A program made the position numbers and the translations under genes. Below the pieces are notes generated by a model, which was not told the DNA's origin, made no database searches, and saw only the letters and a list, made by a program, of their open reading frames with translations. From positions 1 to 6,428 of the forward strand of contig CALXTG010000179.1 of NCBI GenBank assembly GCA_944391355.1: a stretch of 6,428 bases of DNA. The letters run 5' to 3'. The DNA comes from an uncultured Alphaproteobacteria bacterium. Its GTDB lineage: Bacteria; Pseudomonadota; Alphaproteobacteria; RF32; CAG-239. Shown here in pieces: positions 1-5,698 of this stretch (position 1 is its first letter; each line of letters begins with the position of its first letter).

Positions 1-132
1 AAACGATTCAAGAGAAATGCCGGCATAACGCGCCGCGGTCTGTACGTCAAGACCGGCTTCTTCGCGCAGCTTTTTCAGCTCGTCGCCCAGCAGCTCAAAT
101 AAGAAACTTCTTTGATTTTCGGTTAATTCCAT
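1..132 (-). CDS. XRE-type helix-turn-helix regulator, N-terminal 44 residues (runs off left edge)
   Basis: Reading the complementary strand from the ATG at 132 gives 44 codons with no stop up to the window edge. The sequence LKKLREEAGLDVQTAARYAG followed by ISLESF looks like helices 1 and 2 and the start of recognition helix 3 of a lambda-repressor/XRE-like DNA-binding domain; residues 1-17 are a short lead-in helix. The start is supported by AAGGAG at 146-141, 8 bases upstream. Only half of the DNA-binding domain is visible, so the ligand, target and any C-terminal domain are unknown. The family assignment comes from pattern recognition of a short stretch. The gene lies immediately downstream of an IS110 element, whose predicted left tip is 8 bp before the start codon. 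The apparent Shine-Dalgarno may therefore belong to the IS. Confidence 0.8.
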   Translation of the reverse strand, partial: MELTENQRSFLFELLGDELKKLREEAGLDVQTAARYAGISLESF

Positions 133-140
133 AGTTTTAA

Positions 141-146
141 CTCCTT
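141..146 (-). promoter_or_regulatory. Ribosome binding site of the HTH gene, apparently inside the IS tip
   Basis: CTCCTT on the plus strand reads AAGGAG on the minus strand, 8 bases before the ATG at 132. This is a canonical Shine-Dalgarno and fixes the start. It is also the first six bases of the insertion sequence under the preferred boundary (CT core at 141-142). Either the IS brought a fortuitous ribosome binding site, or the element really ends further right. Confidence 0.7.
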
Positions 147-157
147 ATTTTGTTAAA

Positions 158-163
158 TTTAAA
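158..163 (+). promoter_or_regulatory. -10 half of the predicted circle-junction promoter (left end)
   Basis: TTTAAA lies 15 bp inside the left end after the CT core. If the excised element circularises through the CT, the right-end TTGACT (1336-1341) is placed 17 bp upstream of it. Transcription would then begin near position 170, at the base of the first stem-loop. In the integrated form this -10 has no good -35. Four of six bases match consensus. Confidence 0.45.
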
Positions 164-169
164 ACAAAA

Positions 170-374
170 CTCGCCTTTGAAAATAAAAAGGCGAGGTTAT
201 TGTCTTAAAAAAGAGTATTCAAAAACGTACAAAAGGAGGAGAATAAGAAAATCGGAGAGGTGCCGTTTAGCTCCGGATATCCATTTAAGGAGTATCGAGG
301 TGGGGTTAGGCACTCTCCGTCCCATGCTTGAACCGAACAATAACGGGGGATGTTTAGGCAAATAAACAGTCCCG
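170..374 (+). ncRNA. Candidate IS110 bridge RNA (seekRNA) in the left end
   Basis: Three potential RNA structures follow one another between the element tip and the transposase gene. (1) A 9-bp stem 170-178/187-195 with an 8-base A-rich loop. (2) A long stem 253-264/309-319, 11 bp with only G260 bulged, whose internal loop carries an apical stem 276-282/289-296 (7 bp, G292 bulged) closing a 6-base loop. (3) A stem 344-348/370-374 (last pair G-U) continued by a perfect 6-bp stem 351-356/363-368. In IS110 elements such as IS621 a bridge RNA from this position has a 5' stem-loop, a target-binding loop and a donor-binding loop, and it directs the recombinase. Structure 2 would be the target loop, with left guide 266-272 and right guide 293-299. 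An alternative stem for the third part is 325-333/352-360 (two wobbles). The 5' and 3' ends and the donor guides are guesses. Confidence 0.55.
253..319 (+). other. Predicted target-binding loop of the bridge RNA
   Basis: This is a 67-base stem-loop. The outer stem pairs 253-259 with 313-319 and 261-264 with 309-312. In the internal loop, UUUAGCU (266-272) ends in CU and UAUCGAG (293-299) ends in AG. A left and a right guide that each include a CT core should look like this. UUUAGCU can pair with the bottom strand of TTTAACT (136-142). UAUCGAG can pair with the top strand of CTTGATA (1342-1348). Each match uses one G-T wobble, directly next to the core. Confidence 0.5.
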
Positions 375-394
375 CACATAGGAGAGGTTAGTAT

Positions 395-1327
395 ATGACA
401 AAAAATTATGTAGGTATAGATGTTTGTGAGAAGAAGTTGGATATATTTATCCATCCCTCAAAAAAATATGTTCAATTTAACAATACTCAACAAGGAATAA
501 TGCAGCTATACGAGTACTTAAAAGCTTTTGATATTGAGCTCATAGTACTGGAAGCCACAGGCAAATTAGAAGCTTTATGTGCAGATATCTTAATGGATTT
601 AGGGTATAAAGTATCAGTGGTCAATCCAGCGCGAGTTTGTTATTATAGAAAGTCCTTAGGTTACAAAGCGAAGACAGACTTAATTGATGCAGAGGTTATC
701 GCCAGATTTGCGGAGGCGCTGCGGCCGGATGCCAGCAATCCATCATCTGCCACAGAGAGAAGATTACGAGAATTATCAGCGCGTCGCAAACAATTGGTTA
801 TTCTTAGAGACAGTGAAAGAAACCGATTGAGACGTGTCAGGGATGAATATGCCAAAGAAGATTTGCAGATAAATATAGCATTCTTAAATGAGCGTCTTCA
901 TAAAATAGAAACGGTAATGGTGGAACTGATAAAGCAAAATAAAGCTAAAAAAGAGGTATTTGATATTTTGCAATCAATTCCCGGGATAGGCGAGATTATG
1001 GCCTTAACTTTGATGAGTTATTTGCCAGAATTGGGACAACTCAATCAAAAACAAATAGCATCTTTGGCCGGAGTATTTCCGTTAAATATGGAAAGCGGGA
1101 GCAGCAAAGGGCATCGGAAGATGTGTTGGTCTGGACGTCCAAAGATACGCTCAACTCTTTATCTGGCAACATTGGTAGGAATTCGACATAACTCATTTAT
1201 TCGAAGCAAATTTAACGATTTAGTCGCAAAAGGAAAAGCAAAAAAAGTTGCTATGGGTGCTTGCATGAGAAAATTAATCATAATTGCTAACTCTATGATC
1301 AAAGAGAAAAGATGTTGGCATGATTAA
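395..1327 (+). CDS. IS110-family DEDD transposase (RNA-guided recombinase family), 310 aa
   Basis: This enzyme catalyses excision and insertion of the element through a circular intermediate. Residues about 3-155 form the RuvC-like DEDD domain. The visible acidic tetrad is D9 (in GIDV), E53 (in LEATG), D95 and D98 (in KTDLIDAE). A basic helical linker (about 120-185) follows. The C-terminal Transposase_20 domain starts with a helix-hairpin-helix (SIPGIGEIMALTL, 194-206) and contains the ESG motif. S234 there is the likely nucleophilic serine, by analogy with S241 of IS621. The length is normal for the family and there is no frameshift, so the gene looks intact. ATG 395 is preceded by AGGAGAGG at 380-387. 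The third RNA hairpin (344-374) ends six bases before that site, so RNA folding or processing could affect translation. No terminator is seen directly after the stop. Confidence 0.96.
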   Translation: MTKNYVGIDVCEKKLDIFIHPSKKYVQFNNTQQGIMQLYEYLKAFDIELIVLEATGKLEALCADILMDLGYKVSVVNPARVCYYRKSLGYKAKTDLIDAEVIARFAEALRPDASNPSSATERRLRELSARRKQLVILRDSERNRLRRVRDEYAKEDLQINIAFLNERLHKIETVMVELIKQNKAKKEVFDILQSIPGIGEIMALTLMSYLPELGQLNQKQIASLAGVFPLNMESGSSKGHRKMCWSGRPKIRSTLYLATLVGIRHNSFIRSKFNDLVAKGKAKKVAMGACMRKLIIIANSMIKEKRCWHD

Positions 1328-1335
1328 CTTTTTTA

Positions 1336-1341
1336 TTGACT
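1336..1341 (+). promoter_or_regulatory. -35 half of the predicted circle-junction promoter (right end)
   Basis: TTGACT (five of six consensus bases) sits against the CT core at the right tip, 8 bases after the transposase stop. In the linear element it points out of the IS, with no convincing -10 at the right distance. In a circle it would be joined to TTTAAA at 158-163. Outward -35 boxes at one tip and -10 boxes at the other are a known device of IS elements that form circles. Confidence 0.5.
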
Positions 1342-1345
1342 CTTG

Positions 1346-1374
1346 ATAATACATAGGAGCTGAAAAACTGTCGA
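1346..1374 (-). promoter_or_regulatory. Probable pre-insertion promoter of the HTH gene, now cut off by the IS
   Basis: On the minus strand TCGACA (1374-1369) and TATTAT (1351-1346) are separated by 17 bases; each box matches consensus at five of six positions. Before insertion this promoter would have started transcription within about ten bases of the regulator's ATG, so the transcript would have been leaderless or nearly so. Today it points into the IS and would make RNA antisense to the transposase gene. The -35 box lies in the left arm of the palindromic repeat. This is a motif match only. Confidence 0.4.
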
Positions 1375-1463
1375 AATACAGTCACGCTTCTTCGCGCCAA
1401 AGGCCTTATACCGCGCACTCCCCTGACGGGGATATGTTATTTCGAAGATGTTTTTCAGACACC
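1356..1463. repeat. 108-bp imperfect palindromic intergenic element
   Basis: The left arm 1356-1378 and right arm 1438-1463 are imperfect inverted repeats. The exact shared blocks are CTGAAAAAC (1360-1368 against 1450-1458) and TCGAAATA (1371-1378 against 1438-1445), with a few mismatched bases between them and at the outer tips. The roughly 59-base centre is more GC-rich than its surroundings. It contains the palindrome AAGGCCTT (1399-1406) and a TCCCC/GGGGA hairpin (1419-1423/1428-1432). The element has the size and form of a small non-autonomous mobile element or a REP-like dispersed repeat. Only one copy is visible here, so dispersal is inferred. It lies 13 bp outside the IS right end and is not part of the IS under the preferred boundary. 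Confidence 0.5.
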
Positions 1464-1464
1464 A

Positions 1465-1482
1465 TCATCAGTCTCCTGATGA
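1465..1482. other. Small hairpin, 7-bp stem
   Basis: TCATCAG (1465-1471) and CTGATGA (1476-1482) pair perfectly around the loop TCTC. No T-run follows on either strand, so it does not look like an intrinsic terminator. It directly follows the palindromic element and may be part of it. The rest of the stretch up to the glgP terminator (1483-1539) is AT-rich, and I see nothing in it. Confidence 0.45.
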
Positions 1483-1539
1483 CAAAAGTCATAATAACCT
1501 ATTCATTTTAAATTGCAACTAAAATCTTTCTTTATATCG

Positions 1540-1564
1540 AAAAAAAGCCCTCCGTGCGGAGGGC
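1540..1564 (-). terminator. Intrinsic terminator of glgP
   Basis: On the minus strand GCCCTCC and GGAGGGC (1564-1558/1553-1547) form a 7-bp GC-rich stem with a GCAC loop, followed by seven T residues (1546-1540). It begins 31 bases after the glgP stop codon. It insulates the IS and the HTH gene from glgP transcription. Confidence 0.92.
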
Positions 1565-1595
1565 TGAAAGTATATATCCATTAAAGGGCAAGGCG

Positions 1596-4061
1596 TCAGC
1601 TCGGGTCAATATGCCAGATCTTTTTGGCATATTCCATTACCGCGCGGTCGCTCGAAAAATAGCCGATACGGGCAACGTTCAGAATGGCTTTCTTTGCCCA
1701 GGCTTCTTTGTCGAGAAAATCCGCTTCGGCCTGTTCCATGGCTTTGTCAAAGGCTTCCAGATCGGCCAGAACAAAGTAATAATCGCGGTTTAATAATTCC
1801 TCATAAATCGGCTTAAACAGCAACACATAGTCTTTTTCGCAGAACAGGTTGGAATTGACGGCATTCAGAATTCGTTTGATGTAGTCGGAGCGTTCGTAAT
1901 AGTCGCGCGGATTATATTTGTTGTTTTTGCGCATATCGTCAATTTCGTTTTCCTTCAAGCCGAAAAGATAGAAATTATCTTCGCCGACCGCCTCGCGGAT
2001 TTCGATGTTGGCACCGTCAAGCGTACCGACCGTCAGCGCGCCGTTCAGGGCAAATTTCATATTGCCGGTGCCGCTGGCTTCAAATCCGGCGGTAGAAGAC
2101 TGGACGCTGACATTGGCGGCGGGAATCAGTCGCTCGGCCAAAGACACTTTATAATCGGGAATAAAGACCACTTTAAGCATATCATTGACCCGCGGGTCAT
2201 TGTTGACAACGTCGGCCACATTGTTAATCAGTTTAATGATCAATTTGGCAAAATTATACGACGGCGCGGCTTTGCCGGCGAAGATATAAGTTTTGGCGCA
2301 GGCCGGGCGGCGGTTGTCTTTGATGATGTCGAGATAATCGCCGATAACCTGCAAAATTGTCATCAGCTGGCGTTTGTATTCATGGATGCGTTTAGCCTGA
2401 ACCACAAACATACTGTGCGGGTCGACCATAACGCCGGTGGTTTTGAAAATGATTTTGGCCAAGCGTTCTTTGTTTTCCTTTTTAATGGCTCGGAATTTTT
2501 CCACAAAATCTTTATTATCGACAAACTCTTCCAGCCGGCTGAGCTCTTCAAGCTGAGTGACCCAGCTGTCGCCGATGGTGGCCGTAATCAGATCCGCTAA
2601 GGCGTTATTGGCGTGCAGCAGCCAGCGGCGCGGCGTAATGCCGTTGGTGACATTGGTAAATTTCTCGGGCCAGAGTTCATAAAATTCGGGAACCAGCGAG
2701 GTCTTAATCAGTTCGGAGTGGAGTTTTGCCACGCCGTTAACCGAGAAAGAACCGACAATGGACAGATTGGCCATGCGGATAATCTGCCGGTCGCCGTCGC
2801 CGGAAACAATCGAAACTTTGGCGAGCTTGGCTTCGTCATTGCCGAATTTACTGCGGGCAAATTCCATAAAGCGGCGGTTGATTTCATAAATAATCTGCAA
2901 ATGCCGGGGCAGCAGCTTGCCGATCAGACGCGACGGCCAGGTTTCCAGGGCTTCCGGCAGCAGAGTATGGTTGGTGTAAGCAAAAACCTTGGTGGTAATA
3001 TCCCAGGCCGTATCCCAATCCTGACCGTGGACATCGACCAGCAGCCGCATCAGTTCGGGAATGGCGATGGCCGGGTGGGTGTCGTTGAGTTGGACACAGA
3101 CCAGATCGGGCAGGCCGGTAAAGTCATTGCTTTTTTCCAGATAGCGGCGGATGATGTCCTGCATGGCGCAGGAAGCAAAGAAATATTGCTGTTTCAGGCG
3201 CAGCTCTTTGCCGGATTCTACCGCGTCGGACGGATAAAGCACTTTAGAAATGGTCTCGGTTTCGATTTTTTCCTTAACCGCTTCAATATAACCGCCTTCG
3301 TTAAAAATGTTGATGTCGAGTTCATCGTCGGTTTTTGCCGAGAACAGACGCAGATAGTTTACCGAGCGCCCTTCGTAACCGACAATCGGAAAATCATAAG
3401 GAACCCCGTAAAGGTTTTGCGTATTCATCCAGATAAAATTATCTTTGCCGTTGGGAGATTTCAAATTTTCTACTTCGCCGTAAATCGGAATTTTGACGGT
3501 ACGGTCAAGGCGGGCGAACTGCCACGGGGAATCTTCGGCCAGCCAGCTGTCGGCCTGTTCAATCTGATAACCGTTTTCAAATTTTTGCTTGAACAAACCG
3601 AAATGATAGTTGATGCCGTAACCGAAACCGGGAATTCCCATTGACGCCATTGAATCCAGATAGCAGGCGGCGAGACGTCCCAGGCCGCCGTTGCCGAGCG
3701 CCGGATCATATTCGGCGTCAAAAATTTCTTCCAGAGAGATTCCGGGGAAACCGTCAATTTTAATGTTTTTGATAATGTCAAACAGGCCGAGGTTATGCAG
3801 GTTATTTTCCAGAGAACGGCCGATAAGGTATTCGACTGAAAGATAATAAATGCGTTTGGTGCCGGTTTTGTTGTACCGGGCGATGGTTTCATACATTTTA
3901 TCCATGGCAAATTCGCGCACGGCCAGAGCAATCGCTTCCAGGGCTTCTTCTTTGTTTATTTCACAGGTTCTTTTGCCGATGAAATATTTTATATAATGCT
4001 CAATGGAAAGCTTTAATCTAGCTTTATCGATTTCGCTGATCATCAATGAATTTTTTTTCAC
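1596..4061 (-). CDS. glgP: Glycogen/alpha-glucan phosphorylase (GT35), 821 aa
   Basis: This cytoplasmic PLP-dependent enzyme (EC 2.4.1.1) releases glucose-1-phosphate from the non-reducing ends of glycogen or maltodextrin. The full family length is present. Conserved blocks include KRIYYLSVEYLIGR (69-82), the EYDPALGNGGLGRLAACYLDS block (117-137), QLNDTHP (324-330), KRIHEYKRQL (557-566) and EASGTGNMKFALNGAL (661-676). K669 should carry PLP as a Schiff base. R558 and K563 match the phosphate-binding R569 and K574 of muscle phosphorylase, and E661 matches the glucose-binding E672. No muscle-type N-terminal phosphorylation segment is apparent. The GTG start at 4061 is favoured because AAGGAG (4076-4071) lies 9 bases upstream; the internal ATG at codon 7 is less well placed. 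No other glycogen gene is in view, and the gene appears monocistronic with its own terminator. Specificity for glycogen versus maltodextrin cannot be told from sequence here. Confidence 0.97.
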   Translation of the reverse strand: MKKNSLMISEIDKARLKLSIEHYIKYFIGKRTCEINKEEALEAIALAVREFAMDKMYETIARYNKTGTKRIYYLSVEYLIGRSLENNLHNLGLFDIIKNIKIDGFPGISLEEIFDAEYDPALGNGGLGRLAACYLDSMASMGIPGFGYGINYHFGLFKQKFENGYQIEQADSWLAEDSPWQFARLDRTVKIPIYGEVENLKSPNGKDNFIWMNTQNLYGVPYDFPIVGYEGRSVNYLRLFSAKTDDELDINIFNEGGYIEAVKEKIETETISKVLYPSDAVESGKELRLKQQYFFASCAMQDIIRRYLEKSNDFTGLPDLVCVQLNDTHPAIAIPELMRLLVDVHGQDWDTAWDITTKVFAYTNHTLLPEALETWPSRLIGKLLPRHLQIIYEINRRFMEFARSKFGNDEAKLAKVSIVSGDGDRQIIRMANLSIVGSFSVNGVAKLHSELIKTSLVPEFYELWPEKFTNVTNGITPRRWLLHANNALADLITATIGDSWVTQLEELSRLEEFVDNKDFVEKFRAIKKENKERLAKIIFKTTGVMVDPHSMFVVQAKRIHEYKRQLMTILQVIGDYLDIIKDNRRPACAKTYIFAGKAAPSYNFAKLIIKLINNVADVVNNDPRVNDMLKVVFIPDYKVSLAERLIPAANVSVQSSTAGFEASGTGNMKFALNGALTVGTLDGANIEIREAVGEDNFYLFGLKENEIDDMRKNNKYNPRDYYERSDYIKRILNAVNSNLFCEKDYVLLFKPIYEELLNRDYYFVLADLEAFDKAMEQAEADFLDKEAWAKKAILNVARIGYFSSDRAVMEYAKKIWHIDPS

Positions 4062-4195
4062 GGATTTATTCTCCTTCTAGGGCGCAAACATACTAACTTA
4101 TCCCCAAAATAATCAGAATTGTTTGAAATATGGTTAATAAAAAACACAAAATTTTTTATAGTAATGATTAAGTTATGAGTTTTTTAACAATTAAA

Positions 4196-4223
4196 TTGCA
4201 AAATAAGACCAAATTAATATACT
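4196..4223 (+). promoter_or_regulatory. Likely tolC promoter
   Basis: TTGCAA (4196-4201) and TATACT (4218-4223) are 16 bases apart in the AT-rich divergent spacer 4062-4263. The predicted start near 4230 leaves a leader of about 34 bases containing the Shine-Dalgarno. A second TATACT at 4245-4250 would start transcription on top of the ribosome binding site and is less likely. In the glgP direction I found no convincing promoter in this spacer. Confidence 0.5.
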
Positions 4224-4263
4224 GTCAGACAATAATGTTTAAACTATACTTAAGGTGAGACAA

Positions 4264-5613
4264 ATGAAAAAAACGTTTTGGGGCGCACTTTTAGTGGCTA
4301 CCGCGCTCTCCGGTCCGGTTCAGGCTCAGGATATTTTTGAAGCCTTGAGCCAGACCTATAAAACTAATCCGACCCTGCAGGCGCAGCGCGCTAATTTGCG
4401 CAGTATTGATGAGAACGTGGCGATTGCCAAATCGGGATACCGCCCCAATATTTCTTTGAGCGGCAGTTATACCGATGCCCATGTCAACAGCAATGTTTCG
4501 GCTCAGGATAACGATTCCAAACAGTCTGCCGTCGCCGCCAAGATTTCGCAGTCGCTGTTCAGCGGTTTTCAGACCGTCAATTCGGTAAAATCGGCTGACA
4601 GTCTGGTTCGTTCCGAACAGAACAACCTGTTTAACGTTGAGCAGAATGTTTTTCTGGAAGCTTCAACCGCTTATCTGGACGTCGTCCGCGACGCGTCGAT
4701 TGTCGAACTGCAGAAAAACAACGAAAAACTTTTGAAAAAACGTCTTGATGAAACCGAACAGCGCTTTAATGTCGGCGAAGTTACCCGTACCGACGTTTCT
4801 CAGGCGAAAGCCCGTTACTCCCGCGCCAAGGCTGACCGTATCAGCGCCGAGGGAACTTTGGAAGTTTCAAAAGCTGTTTTTGAAAAAATCATCGGTGAAA
4901 AGCCCGAAAATCTGAGCGAACCGGAAAATTTGAATAAATTTCTGCCCAAAACTTCCGATGAAGCTCTGAGTTATGCCTTGTCGCACAATTTTGCCATTTT
5001 ACAGGCCAAACACTATCTGAACTCCAAAACCTATGATGTGGCCGTCAATAACGGCGCTTTGCTGCCGTCTGTCAGTTTGGACGGGGTTGCCTCGCATACC
5101 CGCGGCGATATCGATCTCTATTCGGACGATGTTAAAACCGACAACTTGGAATGGGGGGTTAATATGACGGTTCCTCTGTATAATTCGGGCGAGACCCGGG
5201 CCAAAATCCGCCAGAGCAAATATCTGAAATGGGAAGCGCAGGAAAAAGTTATGGAAGCAAACCGCAGCGTTGTTTCGACCGTCACCAGCGCCTGGGAATA
5301 TATGCTGGCCAATAAGGCAATGATTGCGTCGATTAAGGATCAGGTTAAAGCCAACGAAATTGCCCTTGACGGCGTTCAGAAAGAAGAAGCTCTCGGCAAC
5401 CGTACCATTTTGGATGTTTTGGATGCTTATCAGGAACTCCTGAATTCCAACGTTGAGGAAGTTAAAGCCCGCCGCGATTATTACGTTTCTTCAATGAATG
5501 TTTTACTGGCCATGGGCAAACTGTCGGCAAAAGATCTGCAGCTTGATGTTCAGCTTTACAATCCGAAAACCTATTATAAGGAAACCCGTGATAAGTGGCT
5601 GTCATTAAACTGA
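4264..5613 (+). CDS. tolC: TolC-family outer-membrane efflux/type I secretion channel, 449 aa
   Basis: This is the outer-membrane exit duct that trimerises and docks with a periplasmic adaptor and an inner-membrane transporter for drug efflux or type I secretion. Residues 1-21 form a classical Sec signal peptide with probable cleavage VQA|QD. The mature protein shows the two-fold repeat of the outer-membrane efflux protein (OEP) family. The paired signature segments are RFNVGEVTRTDVSQAKAR (167-184) and EALGNRTILDVLDAYQEL (375-392), each preceded by long heptad-like helices. The length is normal for the family. ATG 4264 is chosen over the in-frame GTG at 4255. AAGGTGAG (4252-4259) looks like the ribosome binding site, and starting at the ATG gives a clean signal peptide with a positive N-terminus. 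popZ follows after 85 bases, but no transporter or adaptor gene is in the window, so the partner pump is unknown. Confidence 0.95.
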   Translation: MKKTFWGALLVATALSGPVQAQDIFEALSQTYKTNPTLQAQRANLRSIDENVAIAKSGYRPNISLSGSYTDAHVNSNVSAQDNDSKQSAVAAKISQSLFSGFQTVNSVKSADSLVRSEQNNLFNVEQNVFLEASTAYLDVVRDASIVELQKNNEKLLKKRLDETEQRFNVGEVTRTDVSQAKARYSRAKADRISAEGTLEVSKAVFEKIIGEKPENLSEPENLNKFLPKTSDEALSYALSHNFAILQAKHYLNSKTYDVAVNNGALLPSVSLDGVASHTRGDIDLYSDDVKTDNLEWGVNMTVPLYNSGETRAKIRQSKYLKWEAQEKVMEANRSVVSTVTSAWEYMLANKAMIASIKDQVKANEIALDGVQKEEALGNRTILDVLDAYQELLNSNVEEVKARRDYYVSSMNVLLAMGKLSAKDLQLDVQLYNPKTYYKETRDKWLSLN

Positions 5614-5662
5614 TAACGGTAATTTTTATGAAGAGGCTTGAAAATTTAAAATTTTACCGTTA
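5614..5662 (+). repeat. Inverted repeat between tolC and popZ
   Basis: TAACGGTAA (5614-5622), directly after the tolC stop, is perfectly complementary to TTACCGTTA (5654-5662). A short A/T stem could extend the pairing inward (5623-5626 with 5648-5651). No T-run follows, so it is a poor intrinsic terminator. The right arm overlaps the -35 box of the predicted popZ promoter. It could be a 3'-end stabilising hairpin for tolC mRNA or a paired operator. Confidence 0.6.
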
Positions 5663-5681
5663 ATCTGAAAATAATTATAAT
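5653..5681 (+). promoter_or_regulatory. Likely popZ promoter
   Basis: TTTACC (5653-5658) and a perfect TATAAT (5676-5681) are spaced 17 bases apart. The predicted start near 5688 would leave a leader of only about 11 bases with a weak GGTG as ribosome binding site. popZ could therefore be transcribed independently of tolC. Confidence 0.55.
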
Positions 5682-5698
5682 GATTTGGTGATAAAATT

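Larger units (their letters stand above)
141..1343 (+). mobile_element. IS110-family insertion sequence, about 1.2 kb, long left end and short right end
   Basis: The element is recognised by its DEDD transposase at 395-1327. IS110 elements usually lack terminal inverted repeats and target duplications, so the ends are inferred. A CT dinucleotide occurs at 141-142 and 1342-1343 and would be the shared core. Three observations agree on it. Candidate guide strands in the left-end RNA pair with host bases on both outer sides (136-140 and 1344-1348). Joining the two ends creates a TTGACT-17-TTTAAA promoter. The resulting layout (about 250 bp non-coding left end, about 15 bp right end) matches that of IS621-like IS110 elements. 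The gene is visibly more A/T-rich in codon use than glgP, tolC or popZ, fitting an acquired element. An alternative left end at 204-205 was considered and is less consistent. The IS identity is very secure; the exact ends are moderately secure. Confidence 0.65.

Noticed and set aside
165..195. Hairpin 170-195 as a minus-strand intrinsic terminator followed by a T-rich stretch
   Set aside because: It would sit just upstream of the HTH gene with no gene to terminate, since glgP has its own terminator. Its place at the predicted transcription start of the guide RNA suits a 5' stem-loop better. A dual role is not excluded.
197..205. Alternative IS left end at CT 204-205, because TTATTGTCT resembles TTATTGACT at 1333-1341
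   Set aside because: Eight of nine bases match, and this boundary would keep the HTH ribosome binding site native. But the guides do not pair with this flank, and the circle junction would have no -10. Kept as the main competing boundary.
150..365. A 71-codon plus-strand open frame upstream of the transposase
   Set aside because: It covers the structured left end of the IS, has a basic low-complexity composition, has no good ribosome binding site and resembles no family I know. The RNA explanation fits better.
395..1327. Transposase as a Piv/MooV-type DNA invertase
   Set aside because: These share the DEDD fold, but no invertible segment or inverted recombination sites flank the gene, whereas an IS110-like left end does.
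2613..3644. A 343-codon open frame opposite glgP
   Set aside because: It lies wholly within the well-conserved glgP coding sequence on the other strand and shows no recognisable domain; it is a product of codon bias.
4255..4263. GTG 4255 as the tolC start
   Set aside because: The GTG is inside the AAGGTGAG ribosome binding site of the ATG at 4264, which gives the standard signal peptide.
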